Assembly (NCBI GenBank): GCA_013178275.1
Contig: JABLWZ010000011.1
Span: 1-64,000 of the forward strand
Source of the DNA: Bacillota bacterium
GTDB taxonomy: Bacteria > Bacillota > Ch66 > Ch109
DNA length: 64,000 nt
Reading direction: 5' to 3'
This document shows, one piece after another, positions 9,473 to 16,484 of this stretch. Each line of letters begins with the position of its first letter. The first letter of the stretch is position 1. The position numbers and the translations under genes were made by a program. The notes beneath the pieces are model-generated. The model was given only the letters and a program-made list of their open reading frames with translations. It did no database searches and was not told the DNA's origin.

Positions 9473-11962
9473 ATGTCGATGGTAAAACAATACAACACCA
9501 AAAGTATTTATATTTCGGATCGGATAACCGAGGCCATGGACGGGATCTTTGACCATCCCCTCACCATCGTCGAAGCTCCCCTGGGCTATGGGAAAACCAC
9601 GGCAATAAGGGAGTACCTGAACCAGACCGAGGCCAGCGTGCTGTGGCAGAGGGTTTATGATAGTTCCCCAGGCAGTTTCTGGAACGGCTTTTGTCGGTTG
9701 TTCCAGGAAATCGACGACGATCACGCACAGAGCCTTTTGCAGTTGGGGTTTCCTGATGACGGCATATCGGCGCAGGAGGCGTTGAGCCTTATCGAGGCCA
9801 TCAGGCTGCCGGCCAAAACGGTGCTGGTCATAGATGACTACCACCTGATAGACAGCCCCGGGGTCAACGGATTTATCGAGCTTCTGGTGGAAAATGAGAT
9901 AGATGACCTGCATATGGTATTGGCGGCGCGTTTTACGAATATGCAGAGGCTTGAAGAACTTACGCTAAAAGGCTATCTGTATCATATAACCAAAGAAACC
10001 CTCGAGCTGATACCCAGGGAGATCGCGGGATATTACAAGGCCTGCGGGATAATCCTCAAAGACCGGGAAGCAGACCACCTGTATTCCGTTACCGAGGGGT
10101 GGATAAGCGCGCTGTACCTGCTCATGCTGGACTATATCACCCAGGGCGGCTATAGGCCGGCGGAGAGCATCTACAAGCTGCTTGAAAAAGCGGTTTATAC
10201 GCCTCTTCCCGATGAAACCAAGGATTTCGTCATTACCATGTGCATCTTTGACAGCTTTACCCTCGAGCATGCCGCTGATATGTGGGAGAAAGGGAATGCG
10301 AGCGGGCTTCTTACTGAGATCACCAACCAGAACGCTTTTGTAAAATATGACGGTGTTCTGAAAACCTACCACATGCACAACATCTTCACCGGCTTCCTGA
10401 GAGAGGAGCTGGCGAGGAAAGACCGGCGTTTCAGGCAGGACCTCTATCAAAAAGCGGCACAGTGGCACCTGAAGAGCGGCGACTACATCGCTGCCAGACA
10501 CTATTTTTACCGGTGCGGGGATTTTGACAATGTCATGCTCGCTCTGGAAGAGGACCGGACGAACTCCTTTACTAATGAGAAAAAAGAACTGCTCACGGAG
10601 CATATGGAGGGATGTCCCGGGGAGGTCAAGGCCAGACATCCTTATGCGATGCTTAAATACTTGATGCATCTGTTCGTGCACAACGAGGGCGAGTTGTTTG
10701 CCAGGGTGTGCGGAGAATACCGAAACAACGTCGAGACAGATGAAAGTCTGAGCGACGACCTCCGCCGGCGGCTGTTGGGGGAACTGGAGTTCATGCTCAG
10801 TTTTCCCGCCTACAACGACCTCAAAAAGATGTCGGCCCATCACCGGAAGGCGTGGGAACTGATGAAGCAGCCCACATCCATCATGAACAACGAGGCCAAC
10901 TGGACCTTTGGGTCTCCATCTGTGTTATACATGCTTTATAGAGAAAGCGGCAAGCTCGAAGAACACGTCCAGGACCTGAAAGAGGCTATGGTCTACTACC
11001 ACCGTCTGACCAACGGCCAGGGAAGCGGCGCCGAATACGTCATGGAGGCGGAAAGGCACTTCAACCTGGGGGACTTTGACAACGCCGAGATCACGGTACA
11101 CAAGGCCCTGCACAAGGCTCAGTCGAACATGCAGGCGAGCATCGTGCTCTGCGCCGTATACCTGCAGATACGCCTGGCCTTTATGAAGGGCGATTTTACC
11201 CGGATGCTGGACCTGCTGCATAAAATGCGCGAGGACATGACCAGCAAAAAGGAGTATCATTTTTTGCATACGGTCGAAATATGCGAGGGCAGCATCTACT
11301 CCTACCTGGATCAAAGGCCCAAGATTCCCGCCCGGCTGCTGGAAGTCGACCTGAGCAACATCCGTCTGAGGTTTCCCACCTGGGCGGCCTTCAACATAGT
11401 GTACGGCCGGGTGCTGTTGATCAACGGGGAATACCTGAAGCTGATCGGCAGCGCGGAGCATTTTATCGGTATCGCCTCTGTTTTCCCCAATCTGCTTGCA
11501 CACATTTATACGTATATATACCTGGCGGCGGCCAACCAGAAGGTATTCAGAGACGACGAGGCCCGGTCAAACCTGATGCAGGCCCTGGCGATAGCCGTGC
11601 CGGACCGGGTGTACATGCCCTTTGTGGAGAACTGCGATTACATCGGGCCGCTCCTGGAAAAGCTGGCCGGAGAGGGCGGATACCGGGAGGACATCGCGCA
11701 GATACTGAGGTTGTACGACACCTACCGCCGGTCCAAGGAGCGGATCATTCTGGAGCACTTCACGGAGGAAAAGCCCAGGCTTACCAACAGAGAAATCGAA
11801 ATCGCCCGCCTGGCGGCGGCCGGGGCCACCAACAGCGAAATCGGGAAACAGCTCTTCATATCGGCCAACACGGTGAAAATGGCGCTGAAGAGCATCTACG
11901 CCAAGCTTTCCATAAACAACCGGACGCTTTTACAGCAGTATATGGACAGGCTCGGCCGGTAA
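9473..11962 (+). CDS. MalT-type LuxR-family transcriptional activator
   Basis: An 829-residue STAND-type activator. Residues about 30-50 hold a P-loop (EAPLGYGKTTAIREYL) and residues about 118-126 a Walker B (TVLVIDDYHLID), followed by an NB-ARC-like helical region, a long TPR-like sensor section (about 350-740) and a C-terminal LuxR DNA-binding domain (LTNREIEIARLAAAGATNSE ... TVKMALKSIYAKL). Such proteins oligomerise on binding an inducer and ATP. It lies immediately upstream of six precursor genes in the same direction, so it is the likely pathway activator. AGAGGGGGGG precedes the ATG. A fragment of its 3' end is duplicated at about 12850-12880. Confidence 0.92.
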   Translation: MSMVKQYNTKSIYISDRITEAMDGIFDHPLTIVEAPLGYGKTTAIREYLNQTEASVLWQRVYDSSPGSFWNGFCRLFQEIDDDHAQSLLQLGFPDDGISAQEALSLIEAIRLPAKTVLVIDDYHLIDSPGVNGFIELLVENEIDDLHMVLAARFTNMQRLEELTLKGYLYHITKETLELIPREIAGYYKACGIILKDREADHLYSVTEGWISALYLLMLDYITQGGYRPAESIYKLLEKAVYTPLPDETKDFVITMCIFDSFTLEHAADMWEKGNASGLLTEITNQNAFVKYDGVLKTYHMHNIFTGFLREELARKDRRFRQDLYQKAAQWHLKSGDYIAARHYFYRCGDFDNVMLALEEDRTNSFTNEKKELLTEHMEGCPGEVKARHPYAMLKYLMHLFVHNEGELFARVCGEYRNNVETDESLSDDLRRRLLGELEFMLSFPAYNDLKKMSAHHRKAWELMKQPTSIMNNEANWTFGSPSVLYMLYRESGKLEEHVQDLKEAMVYYHRLTNGQGSGAEYVMEAERHFNLGDFDNAEITVHKALHKAQSNMQASIVLCAVYLQIRLAFMKGDFTRMLDLLHKMREDMTSKKEYHFLHTVEICEGSIYSYLDQRPKIPARLLEVDLSNIRLRFPTWAAFNIVYGRVLLINGEYLKLIGSAEHFIGIASVFPNLLAHIYTYIYLAAANQKVFRDDEARSNLMQALAIAVPDRVYMPFVENCDYIGPLLEKLAGEGGYREDIAQILRLYDTYRRSKERIILEHFTEEKPRLTNREIEIARLAAAGATNSEIGKQLFISANTVKMALKSIYAKLSINNRTLLQQYMDRLGR

Positions 11963-11977
11963 GAAAATCGAATAAAA

Positions 11978-11994
11978 ACTACCCGGCGGGTAGT
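11978..11994. promoter_or_regulatory. Palindrome ACTACCC-GGC-GGGTAGT, copy 1
   Basis: A perfect seven-base inverted repeat just after the regulator stop, repeated unchanged at 12894-12910. Conservation in a duplicate that has otherwise drifted suggests a function: operator for the LuxR protein or an RNA hairpin. Confidence 0.45.
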
Positions 11995-12008
11995 ATTTTG
12001 TCGAAAAG

Positions 12009-12041
12009 AACCACTGTACATTTTTGGTATAGTGGTTTTTT
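12009..12041 (+). terminator. Terminator/attenuator between regulator and precursor 1
   Basis: AACCACTGTA pairs with TATAGTGGTT (one G-T), then TTTT. The copy at 12925 has the compensatory pair change to AACCGCTGTA/TATAGCGGTT, which supports a real stem. Confidence 0.75.
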
Positions 12042-12106
12042 CTCTGAAGTATTTCAATTGGCCCGGAAACGAGAATAACCGGAATTCACATTCGAAGGGA
12101 GAGAAG

Positions 12107-12415
12107 ATGATGGCAGACCAGGCGAAGGTCCAGGAAGTATTCAGTGACGAGGTGTTCGTAAAAAACCTGTTGGCCCTGGAAACCCCGGAAGAGGTCCAGG
12201 CGGCGCTGCAGAAAAAGGGTGTAGACCTGACGGTGGAAGATATCGTGAAGATAAGGGATTTGATCGCCAAAAAACAAAACGCTGGAGAACTCAGCGATGA
12301 AGACCTTGAAGGTGTGGCCGGCGGCACATTTAACGAATTTGTCGGTGAGATTATAATAGCGACGGGAGAATATGTTAGCAGTATCGGCAAAATTATTTCT
12401 GATTATATATGGTAA
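12107..12415 (+). CDS. Nif11-like leader RiPP precursor 1
   Basis: A 102-residue precursor. Residues 1-73 are a Nif11-type leader (FVKNLLALETPEEVQAALQK, SDEDLEGVAGG) ending in the double-glycine site cut by C39 peptidases; residues 74-102 are the core, beginning TFNEFVGEI and ending SDYIW. The core has no cysteine, has glycines at core positions 7, 14 and 21 and ends in Trp. GAAGGGAGAG lies just upstream of ATG 12107; ATG 12110 is an alternative. The leader lacks one Glu before LSDEDL compared with copies 3, 5 and 6. First of six tandem paralogues; substrate of the radical SAM enzyme and of the peptidase exporter downstream. Confidence 0.93.
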   Translation: MMADQAKVQEVFSDEVFVKNLLALETPEEVQAALQKKGVDLTVEDIVKIRDLIAKKQNAGELSDEDLEGVAGGTFNEFVGEIIIATGEYVSSIGKIISDYIW

Positions 12416-12508
12416 GCCAAATATCCACGGACATTCTTTCAACCAGCGAAGTATTTCAGTTAGCCCGGAAACGAGAAAAACCGGGATTCACACTTGAAAG
12501 GAGAGAAG

Positions 12509-12817
12509 ATGATGGCAGACCAGGCGAAGATACAGGAAGTATTCAGCGACGAGGCGTTCGTAAAGAATCTATTAGTCATGGAAACCCCGGAAGAGGTCCA
12601 GGAGGCGCTGCAGAAAAAGGGTGTAGACCTGACGGTGGAAGATATCGTGAAGATAAGGGATTTGATCGCCAAAAAACAAAACGCTGGAGAACTCAGCGAT
12701 GAAGACCTTGAAGGTGTGGCCGGCGGTACAGTAGGCGAATTTATCGGTGATATTATAGTGAGAACGGGAGATGTTATTCAATATATTGGTACCATTGTTT
12801 TTGCAAATCAATGGTAA
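12509..12817 (+). CDS. Nif11-like leader RiPP precursor 2
   Basis: A 102-residue paralogue with a 73-residue leader (LLVMETPEEVQEALQKKGVD; same missing Glu as copy 1) and a GG cleavage site. The 29-residue core starts TVGEFIGDI and ends VFANQW. Glycines at core positions 3, 7, 14 and 21; no cysteine; C-terminal Trp. AAAGGAGAG precedes the ATG. Its upstream DNA carries a partial copy of the repeat found before precursors 1 and 3, so it arose by local duplication of precursor 1. Confidence 0.93.
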   Translation: MMADQAKIQEVFSDEAFVKNLLVMETPEEVQEALQKKGVDLTVEDIVKIRDLIAKKQNAGELSDEDLEGVAGGTVGEFIGDIIVRTGDVIQYIGTIVFANQW

Positions 12818-12849
12818 GTCAAATATCCACGGACATTACCAGCCGGGTG

Positions 12850-12880
12850 TTGTTTATACGGATAAGCTTGGCCGGTAAGA
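12850..12880 (+). pseudogene. Vestige of the regulator gene 3' end
   Basis: ACCAGCCGGGTGTTGTTTAT and GATAAGCTTGGCCGGTAAG match, with drift, the last codons of the MalT-like gene (AACAACCGGACGC ... GACAGGCTCGGCCGGTAAG). Only about ten codons remain. They show that the duplicated segment once included the end of the regulator gene. Confidence 0.65.
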
Positions 12881-12893
12881 AAATCGAATAAAA

Positions 12894-12910
12894 ACTACCC
12901 GGCGGGTAGT
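12894..12910. promoter_or_regulatory. Palindrome ACTACCC-GGC-GGGTAGT, copy 2
   Basis: Identical to 11978-11994 despite substitutions in the flanking duplicate. Confidence 0.45.
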
Positions 12911-12924
12911 ATTCTGTCGAAAAG

Positions 12925-12959
12925 AACCGCTGTACATTTTTGGTATAGCGGTTTTTTTT
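12925..12959 (+). terminator. Terminator/attenuator between precursors 2 and 3
   Basis: AACCGCTGTA pairs with TATAGCGGTT, then TTTTTT. Compared with copy 1, both sides of one base pair changed (A-T to G-C). Confidence 0.75.
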
Positions 12960-13024
12960 CTGAGGTGTTTCGGTTGGCCCAGAAATGAGAACGACAGGGT
13001 TCCACATCCGAAAGGAGAGCAGAG

Positions 13025-13333
13025 ATGGCAGACCTGGCGAAGGTCCAGGAGGTATTCGGCGATGAGGCGTTCGTAAAAGACCTGTTGGCCCTGGAGACCC
13101 CGGAAGAGGTCCAGGCGGAGCTGCAGAAGAAGGGTCTGGATTTCACGGTGGAAGACATCGTAAAGGCAAAGGACGCTATCGCCAAAAAACGAGACGCCGG
13201 GGAGGAACTCAGCGACGAAGACCTCGAAGGCGTGGCCGGCGGTGCAGCGGGCGAGTTTGTCGATGAATTAATCATTGGCGCCGGGGCCGTAATTTCTGGT
13301 TTTAGTTACATAATAAATACATATAAGTGGTAA
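13025..13333 (+). CDS. Nif11-like leader RiPP precursor 3
   Basis: A 102-residue precursor with a 73-residue leader that diverges slightly from its siblings (MADLAKVQEVFGDEAFVKDL, KAKDAIAKKRDAGEELS) and GG. The 29-residue core starts AAGEFVDELI and ends INTYKW. Glycines at core positions 3, 12, 14 and 19; no cysteine; C-terminal Lys-Trp. AAAGGAGAG lies upstream of ATG 13025. It follows a terminator, so it may be transcribed from its own promoter or by read-through. Confidence 0.93.
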   Translation: MADLAKVQEVFGDEAFVKDLLALETPEEVQAELQKKGLDFTVEDIVKAKDAIAKKRDAGEELSDEDLEGVAGGAAGEFVDELIIGAGAVISGFSYIINTYKW

Positions 13334-13362
13334 ACCAAATATCCATATTGAAAGGAGAGAAG

Positions 13363-13683
13363 ATGATGGAAGACCAGGCGAAGGTCCAGGAGGTATTCAG
13401 CGACGAGGCGTTCGTGAAAAACCTGCTGGCCCTGGAGACCCCGGGAGAGGTCCAGGCGGCGCTGCAGAATAAGGGCGTAGACCTGGCGGTGGAAGATATC
13501 GTGAAGATAAAGGACGTGATCGTCAAAAGACAAAACGCCGGGGGGGAACTCAGCGACGAAGACCTCGAAGGCGTGGCTGGCGGTACATTAGGCGATAAGG
13601 TGGGCGAATCAATCGACATTATTTTTGATAAAATAGGCCAAGCATTTATCCAGCTTGGGGTACAGATTCGTGATAAGTGGTAA
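13363..13683 (+). CDS. Nif11-like leader RiPP precursor 4 (longest core)
   Basis: A 106-residue precursor with a 74-residue leader (one extra Gly in RQNAGGELS) and GG. The core is 32 residues, three longer than the others, starting TLGDKVGES and ending VQIRDKW. It is more charged and less hydrophobic than the siblings. Two glycines are seven residues apart (core positions 18 and 25). No cysteine; C-terminal Lys-Trp. AAAGGAGAG precedes the ATG, 30 bases after the stop of precursor 3. Confidence 0.93.
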   Translation: MMEDQAKVQEVFSDEAFVKNLLALETPGEVQAALQNKGVDLAVEDIVKIKDVIVKRQNAGGELSDEDLEGVAGGTLGDKVGESIDIIFDKIGQAFIQLGVQIRDKW

Positions 13684-13713
13684 ACCAGGTATCCATTGAA
13701 AGGAGAGAAGACG

Positions 13714-14022
13714 ATGGCAGACCAGGCGAAGGTCCAGGAGGTATTCAGCGACGAGGTGTTCGTGAAAAACCTGCTGGCCCTGGAAACCCCGGGAGAGGTG
13801 CAGGCGGCGCTGCGGAATAAGGGTCTGGATTTCACGGTGGAAGACATCGTGAAGATAAAGGACGCGGTCGCCAAAAAACAAAACGCCGGAGAGGAACTCA
13901 GCGACGAAGACCTCGAAGGCGTGGCCGGCGGTTCAGTGGGCGAAATTGTCGATGGTGTTATTGTTTTTGCCGGAAACATGATTTCCTTTCTCGGCAATGA
14001 AATCAGCACCCGTAAGTGGTAA
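13714..14022 (+). CDS. Nif11-like leader RiPP precursor 5
   Basis: A 102-residue precursor: 73-residue leader ending LEGVAGG and 29-residue core starting SVGEIVDGVIVFAGN and ending STRKW. The first half of the core is identical to that of precursor 6, so the two are the youngest duplicates. Glycines at 3, 8, 14 and 21; no cysteine; C-terminal Lys-Trp. AAAGGAGAG upstream; 30 bases after precursor 4. Confidence 0.93.
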   Translation: MADQAKVQEVFSDEVFVKNLLALETPGEVQAALRNKGLDFTVEDIVKIKDAVAKKQNAGEELSDEDLEGVAGGSVGEIVDGVIVFAGNMISFLGNEISTRKW

Positions 14023-14059
14023 GCTAAATACCCACGGAAATTTGAAAGGAGCGAAGACG

Positions 14060-14368
14060 ATGGCAGACCAGGCGCAAATCCAGGAAGTATTCGGTGACGA
14101 GGCGTTCGTAAAAAATCTGCTGGCCCTGGAGACCCCGGAAGAGGTGCAGGCGGCGCTGCAGAAAAAGGGTGTAGATTTCACGGTGGAAGATATCGTAAAG
14201 GTAAAGGACGCGATCGCTAAAAGGCAAAACGCCGGGGAGGAACTCAGCGATGAAGACCTGGAAGGCGTGGCCGGCGGTTCAGTGGGCGAAATCGTCGATG
14301 GTGTTATTGTTTTCGCGGGAAATACGCTCTCTGCTCTTGGCAACAGTATCAGCACCTACAAGTGGTAA
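14060..14368 (+). CDS. Nif11-like leader RiPP precursor 6
   Basis: A 102-residue precursor: 73-residue leader (starts MADQAQIQEVFGDEAF) ending LEGVAGG and 29-residue core sharing SVGEIVDGVIVFAGN with precursor 5, then changing to TLSALGNS and ending STYKW. No cysteine; C-terminal Lys-Trp. GAAAGGAGCG upstream. The last precursor, 64 bases before the radical SAM gene, so it is probably co-transcribed with the maturation enzyme. Confidence 0.93.
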   Translation: MADQAQIQEVFGDEAFVKNLLALETPEEVQAALQKKGVDFTVEDIVKVKDAIAKRQNAGEELSDEDLEGVAGGSVGEIVDGVIVFAGNTLSALGNSISTYKW

Positions 14369-14432
14369 GCAAAATATCCATGAGAAAGGATGTACAAAAC
14401 AAACCTGATCGCTGATACAGGTAAGTAGAATT

Positions 14433-16442
14433 ATGGATATTAAAAGCTATGTGCAGTATTTGACTGGCGGCAGATATAAGGCCCTGTTCGACGAGGACTG
14501 CTGCCGGGCGTTTGAAAAAGTAGCTGCGAGCTGCGGGGCCGTGGTATCGGACGAGACCATCCAGGAGATCGACCTGTCCTCGCCGCTGCCCCGAGGCGAC
14601 TATTCCTTCAAGATAGATCGGAAAGGCGGAGACCGGGCCCTGGCGTTCTTCCAGGAACCGGTCCTGCGGCGGCTCGCCGGGAGCAGCCGGGCATGGGCGG
14701 CGGTGGGAGAGGTCTGCGAGCAGTGGTGCGGCGAGGGGTCCGTCCTGGCTGAAAAAATCAGCAATATCTGGCTGGAGATGGATTACGAACTCTGCCAGCG
14801 GGACGTCATAGAGCCCTGCCTGTTTTTCGACGCGTCCCGGGTGGGTCCCGGGCAGGATAATCGCTGGGTCCACGAGACCGCCCTGCCGATACTGCTGGGA
14901 AAGAGCCGGGCCGGGGAGATCCAGGCCCATCTCGATTTCTGCATCGACACCCTGGGTGGACGCAGCCGGCACCTGTTTCAGCTGGGCGTGATGCTGGGAC
15001 GGCGGGACCAGGGGGTCCGGGTGTTCACCTCCGAGATGACCGGCATCCAGGTGCTGGAGTACCTGGGCGAGCTGGGGTGGAGCGGGGATACCGCGGGCCT
15101 TTCCGGCTGGCTGGAGGCGCTGAGTCCTTACGTTGCACGTTACATACTGGATTTTGACGTTTTCCCGGAGGGCATATCGAATAAAGTCGGCATCAACTTC
15201 GGTTTGAGAAAAAACCGAGATTCGGATACAGACGATTTTCTGGCTTTTCTGCAGGCAGGGGGGCTCTGCACCGGGCTCAAACGCCTGGCAATAGGGGACT
15301 GGCTCGCCGAGTTCCCGGATTTTGCTGCACCTATCTATAACGATATTTCTCATTTCAAGCTCTCCTATACCGGGGATGAAAACACCTCGAAGGTGAAGGC
15401 CTACCTGCGCCAGGGGAGCCTGCCCCGGCGGCCCTTCCCGGCCTTCGCCAGGCCCAGGGTGATGAACATAGAGCTGACCACCCGCTGCCCCCTGCGCTGC
15501 CCCCAGTGTTACTGCGACCTGACCCGGGGCCAGGACGTGAAGCTGTCCATTGCCAAAGGATTCATCGAAGAGGCCGGGTCGCTGGGGATACCGCAGGTCA
15601 ATCTGAGCGGCGGGGAGACCATGCTCTACCCGCACCTGCTGGAACTGATAAGCTGCTGCCGGGACAACGGCGTCCGCGCCAACGTGGCGCTGAGCGGGTA
15701 CGGCTTCGACCGGGAGGTGCTGAGGCGGATGGAGGCCGCGGGGGTAGGCGGAATTTTTATCTCCCTCAACGGCTCGAACGAGGAGATAAACCGGCACAGC
15801 CGGGACGGCTACGACTTGGCGATAAACGCCCTGGAAACGCTCCGGGACGCCGGGTTCCCCGATTACTACATCAACTGGGTGGCCCACCGCAGCAACGTCA
15901 TGGACTTCCCGGACCTGTTGAGCCTGGCCGAGGCCTACCAGGTGCCGTGCATAGTGGTGATGGCCTTCAAACCGGATTCCCGGTACGCGCTGCCCAGCTT
16001 TCCGACCCGGGAGCAGTTGCTCTTCCTGGCGGATTACATCAAGCGGCACCAGGACGGGCCGGTCAAAATCGGGGTGGAAAACTGCTTTTCCCAGTTAAAG
16101 GCCGTCATCGGCCAGAGGTTCTTCGTCAACCTGAACCAGGGTATCGACCGGGGATGCCAGGCCGGGCGGGATGCCATCTCGGTCAGTGTCAGCGGGAAAC
16201 TGACACCCTGCCGCCATCTGGAGTACGAGGAGCCTTATACCTCGATCGCGGAGTACTGGAGCGGTTCTCCGGTGCTCAGGCGGCTGCGCGATATAGAGCA
16301 CGATACCCGCCAGCCCTGCCGGGGCTGCGAATACGAACGTTACTGCCTGCACTGCATGGCTGTCAACGCCAAGCTAAAAGGTGAATTATTCAAGGGCAAC
16401 GAGTACTGCGAGCTGAATCGTGCCGCCGAGCCGCCTTCTTGA
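14433..16442 (+). CDS. Radical SAM/SPASM RiPP maturase with unassigned N-terminal domain
   Basis: A 669-residue enzyme. Cys352, Cys356 and Cys359 (CPLRCPQC) bind the SAM-cleaving 4Fe-4S cluster; NLSGGETMLYP is the SAM-contact GGE strand. The C-terminal SPASM domain has seven cysteines (575, 593, 629, 632, 638, 641, 659) for auxiliary clusters, in near-canonical spacing. Residues 1-340 match nothing I can name; they contain strand-like blocks (IWLEMDYE, PCLFFDAS, RYILDFDVFPEGISNKVGIN) that could be a leader-binding or second catalytic domain. It presumably modifies the precursor cores; with no cysteine there, thioether formation is excluded and epimerisation, carbon-carbon or other C-H chemistry is likelier. 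No strong ribosome binding site precedes the ATG. Confidence 0.88.
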   Translation: MDIKSYVQYLTGGRYKALFDEDCCRAFEKVAASCGAVVSDETIQEIDLSSPLPRGDYSFKIDRKGGDRALAFFQEPVLRRLAGSSRAWAAVGEVCEQWCGEGSVLAEKISNIWLEMDYELCQRDVIEPCLFFDASRVGPGQDNRWVHETALPILLGKSRAGEIQAHLDFCIDTLGGRSRHLFQLGVMLGRRDQGVRVFTSEMTGIQVLEYLGELGWSGDTAGLSGWLEALSPYVARYILDFDVFPEGISNKVGINFGLRKNRDSDTDDFLAFLQAGGLCTGLKRLAIGDWLAEFPDFAAPIYNDISHFKLSYTGDENTSKVKAYLRQGSLPRRPFPAFARPRVMNIELTTRCPLRCPQCYCDLTRGQDVKLSIAKGFIEEAGSLGIPQVNLSGGETMLYPHLLELISCCRDNGVRANVALSGYGFDREVLRRMEAAGVGGIFISLNGSNEEINRHSRDGYDLAINALETLRDAGFPDYYINWVAHRSNVMDFPDLLSLAEAYQVPCIVVMAFKPDSRYALPSFPTREQLLFLADYIKRHQDGPVKIGVENCFSQLKAVIGQRFFVNLNQGIDRGCQAGRDAISVSVSGKLTPCRHLEYEEPYTSIAEYWSGSPVLRRLRDIEHDTRQPCRGCEYERYCLHCMAVNAKLKGELFKGNEYCELNRAAEPPS

Positions 16443-16484
16443 TGGTCCAAAACCGGTTGACCCCGGAAAGGATGGAAGCGATAA

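Larger units (their letters stand above)
11961..12075 (+). repeat. Direct repeat unit, copy 1 (regulator tail and precursor leader)
   Basis: From GGCCGGTAAGAAAATCGAAT through the terminator to GGCCCGGAAACGAGAA. Copy 2 is at 12873-12990 with only scattered differences, and a shorter third copy (GAAGTATTTCAGTTAGCCCG) is at 12448-12480. Each copy sits directly upstream of a precursor gene (1, 3 and 2). Confidence 0.85.
12873..12990 (+). repeat. Direct repeat unit, copy 2
   Basis: Second copy of the 11961-12075 segment, again containing the ACTACCCGGCGGGTAGT palindrome and the terminator hairpin, and ending just before precursor 3. Confidence 0.85.

Noticed and set aside
9965-11503. Minus-strand ORFs inside the MalT-like gene
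   Set aside because: Shadows of the P-loop/LuxR gene with no domains or start signals.
11896-14355. Minus-strand ORFs over the precursor array (Ser/Pro-rich, mutually similar)
   Set aside because: They mirror the repeated Nif11 leaders; similarity among them only reflects the sense paralogy.
12107-14368. Lanthipeptide, sactipeptide or thiopeptide precursors
   Set aside because: The cores contain no cysteine, and no LanM/LanB or YcaO gene is nearby.
14349-16049. 566-residue minus-strand ORF
   Set aside because: Antisense shadow of the GC-rich radical SAM gene; the sense strand carries clear CxxxCxxC and SPASM motifs.
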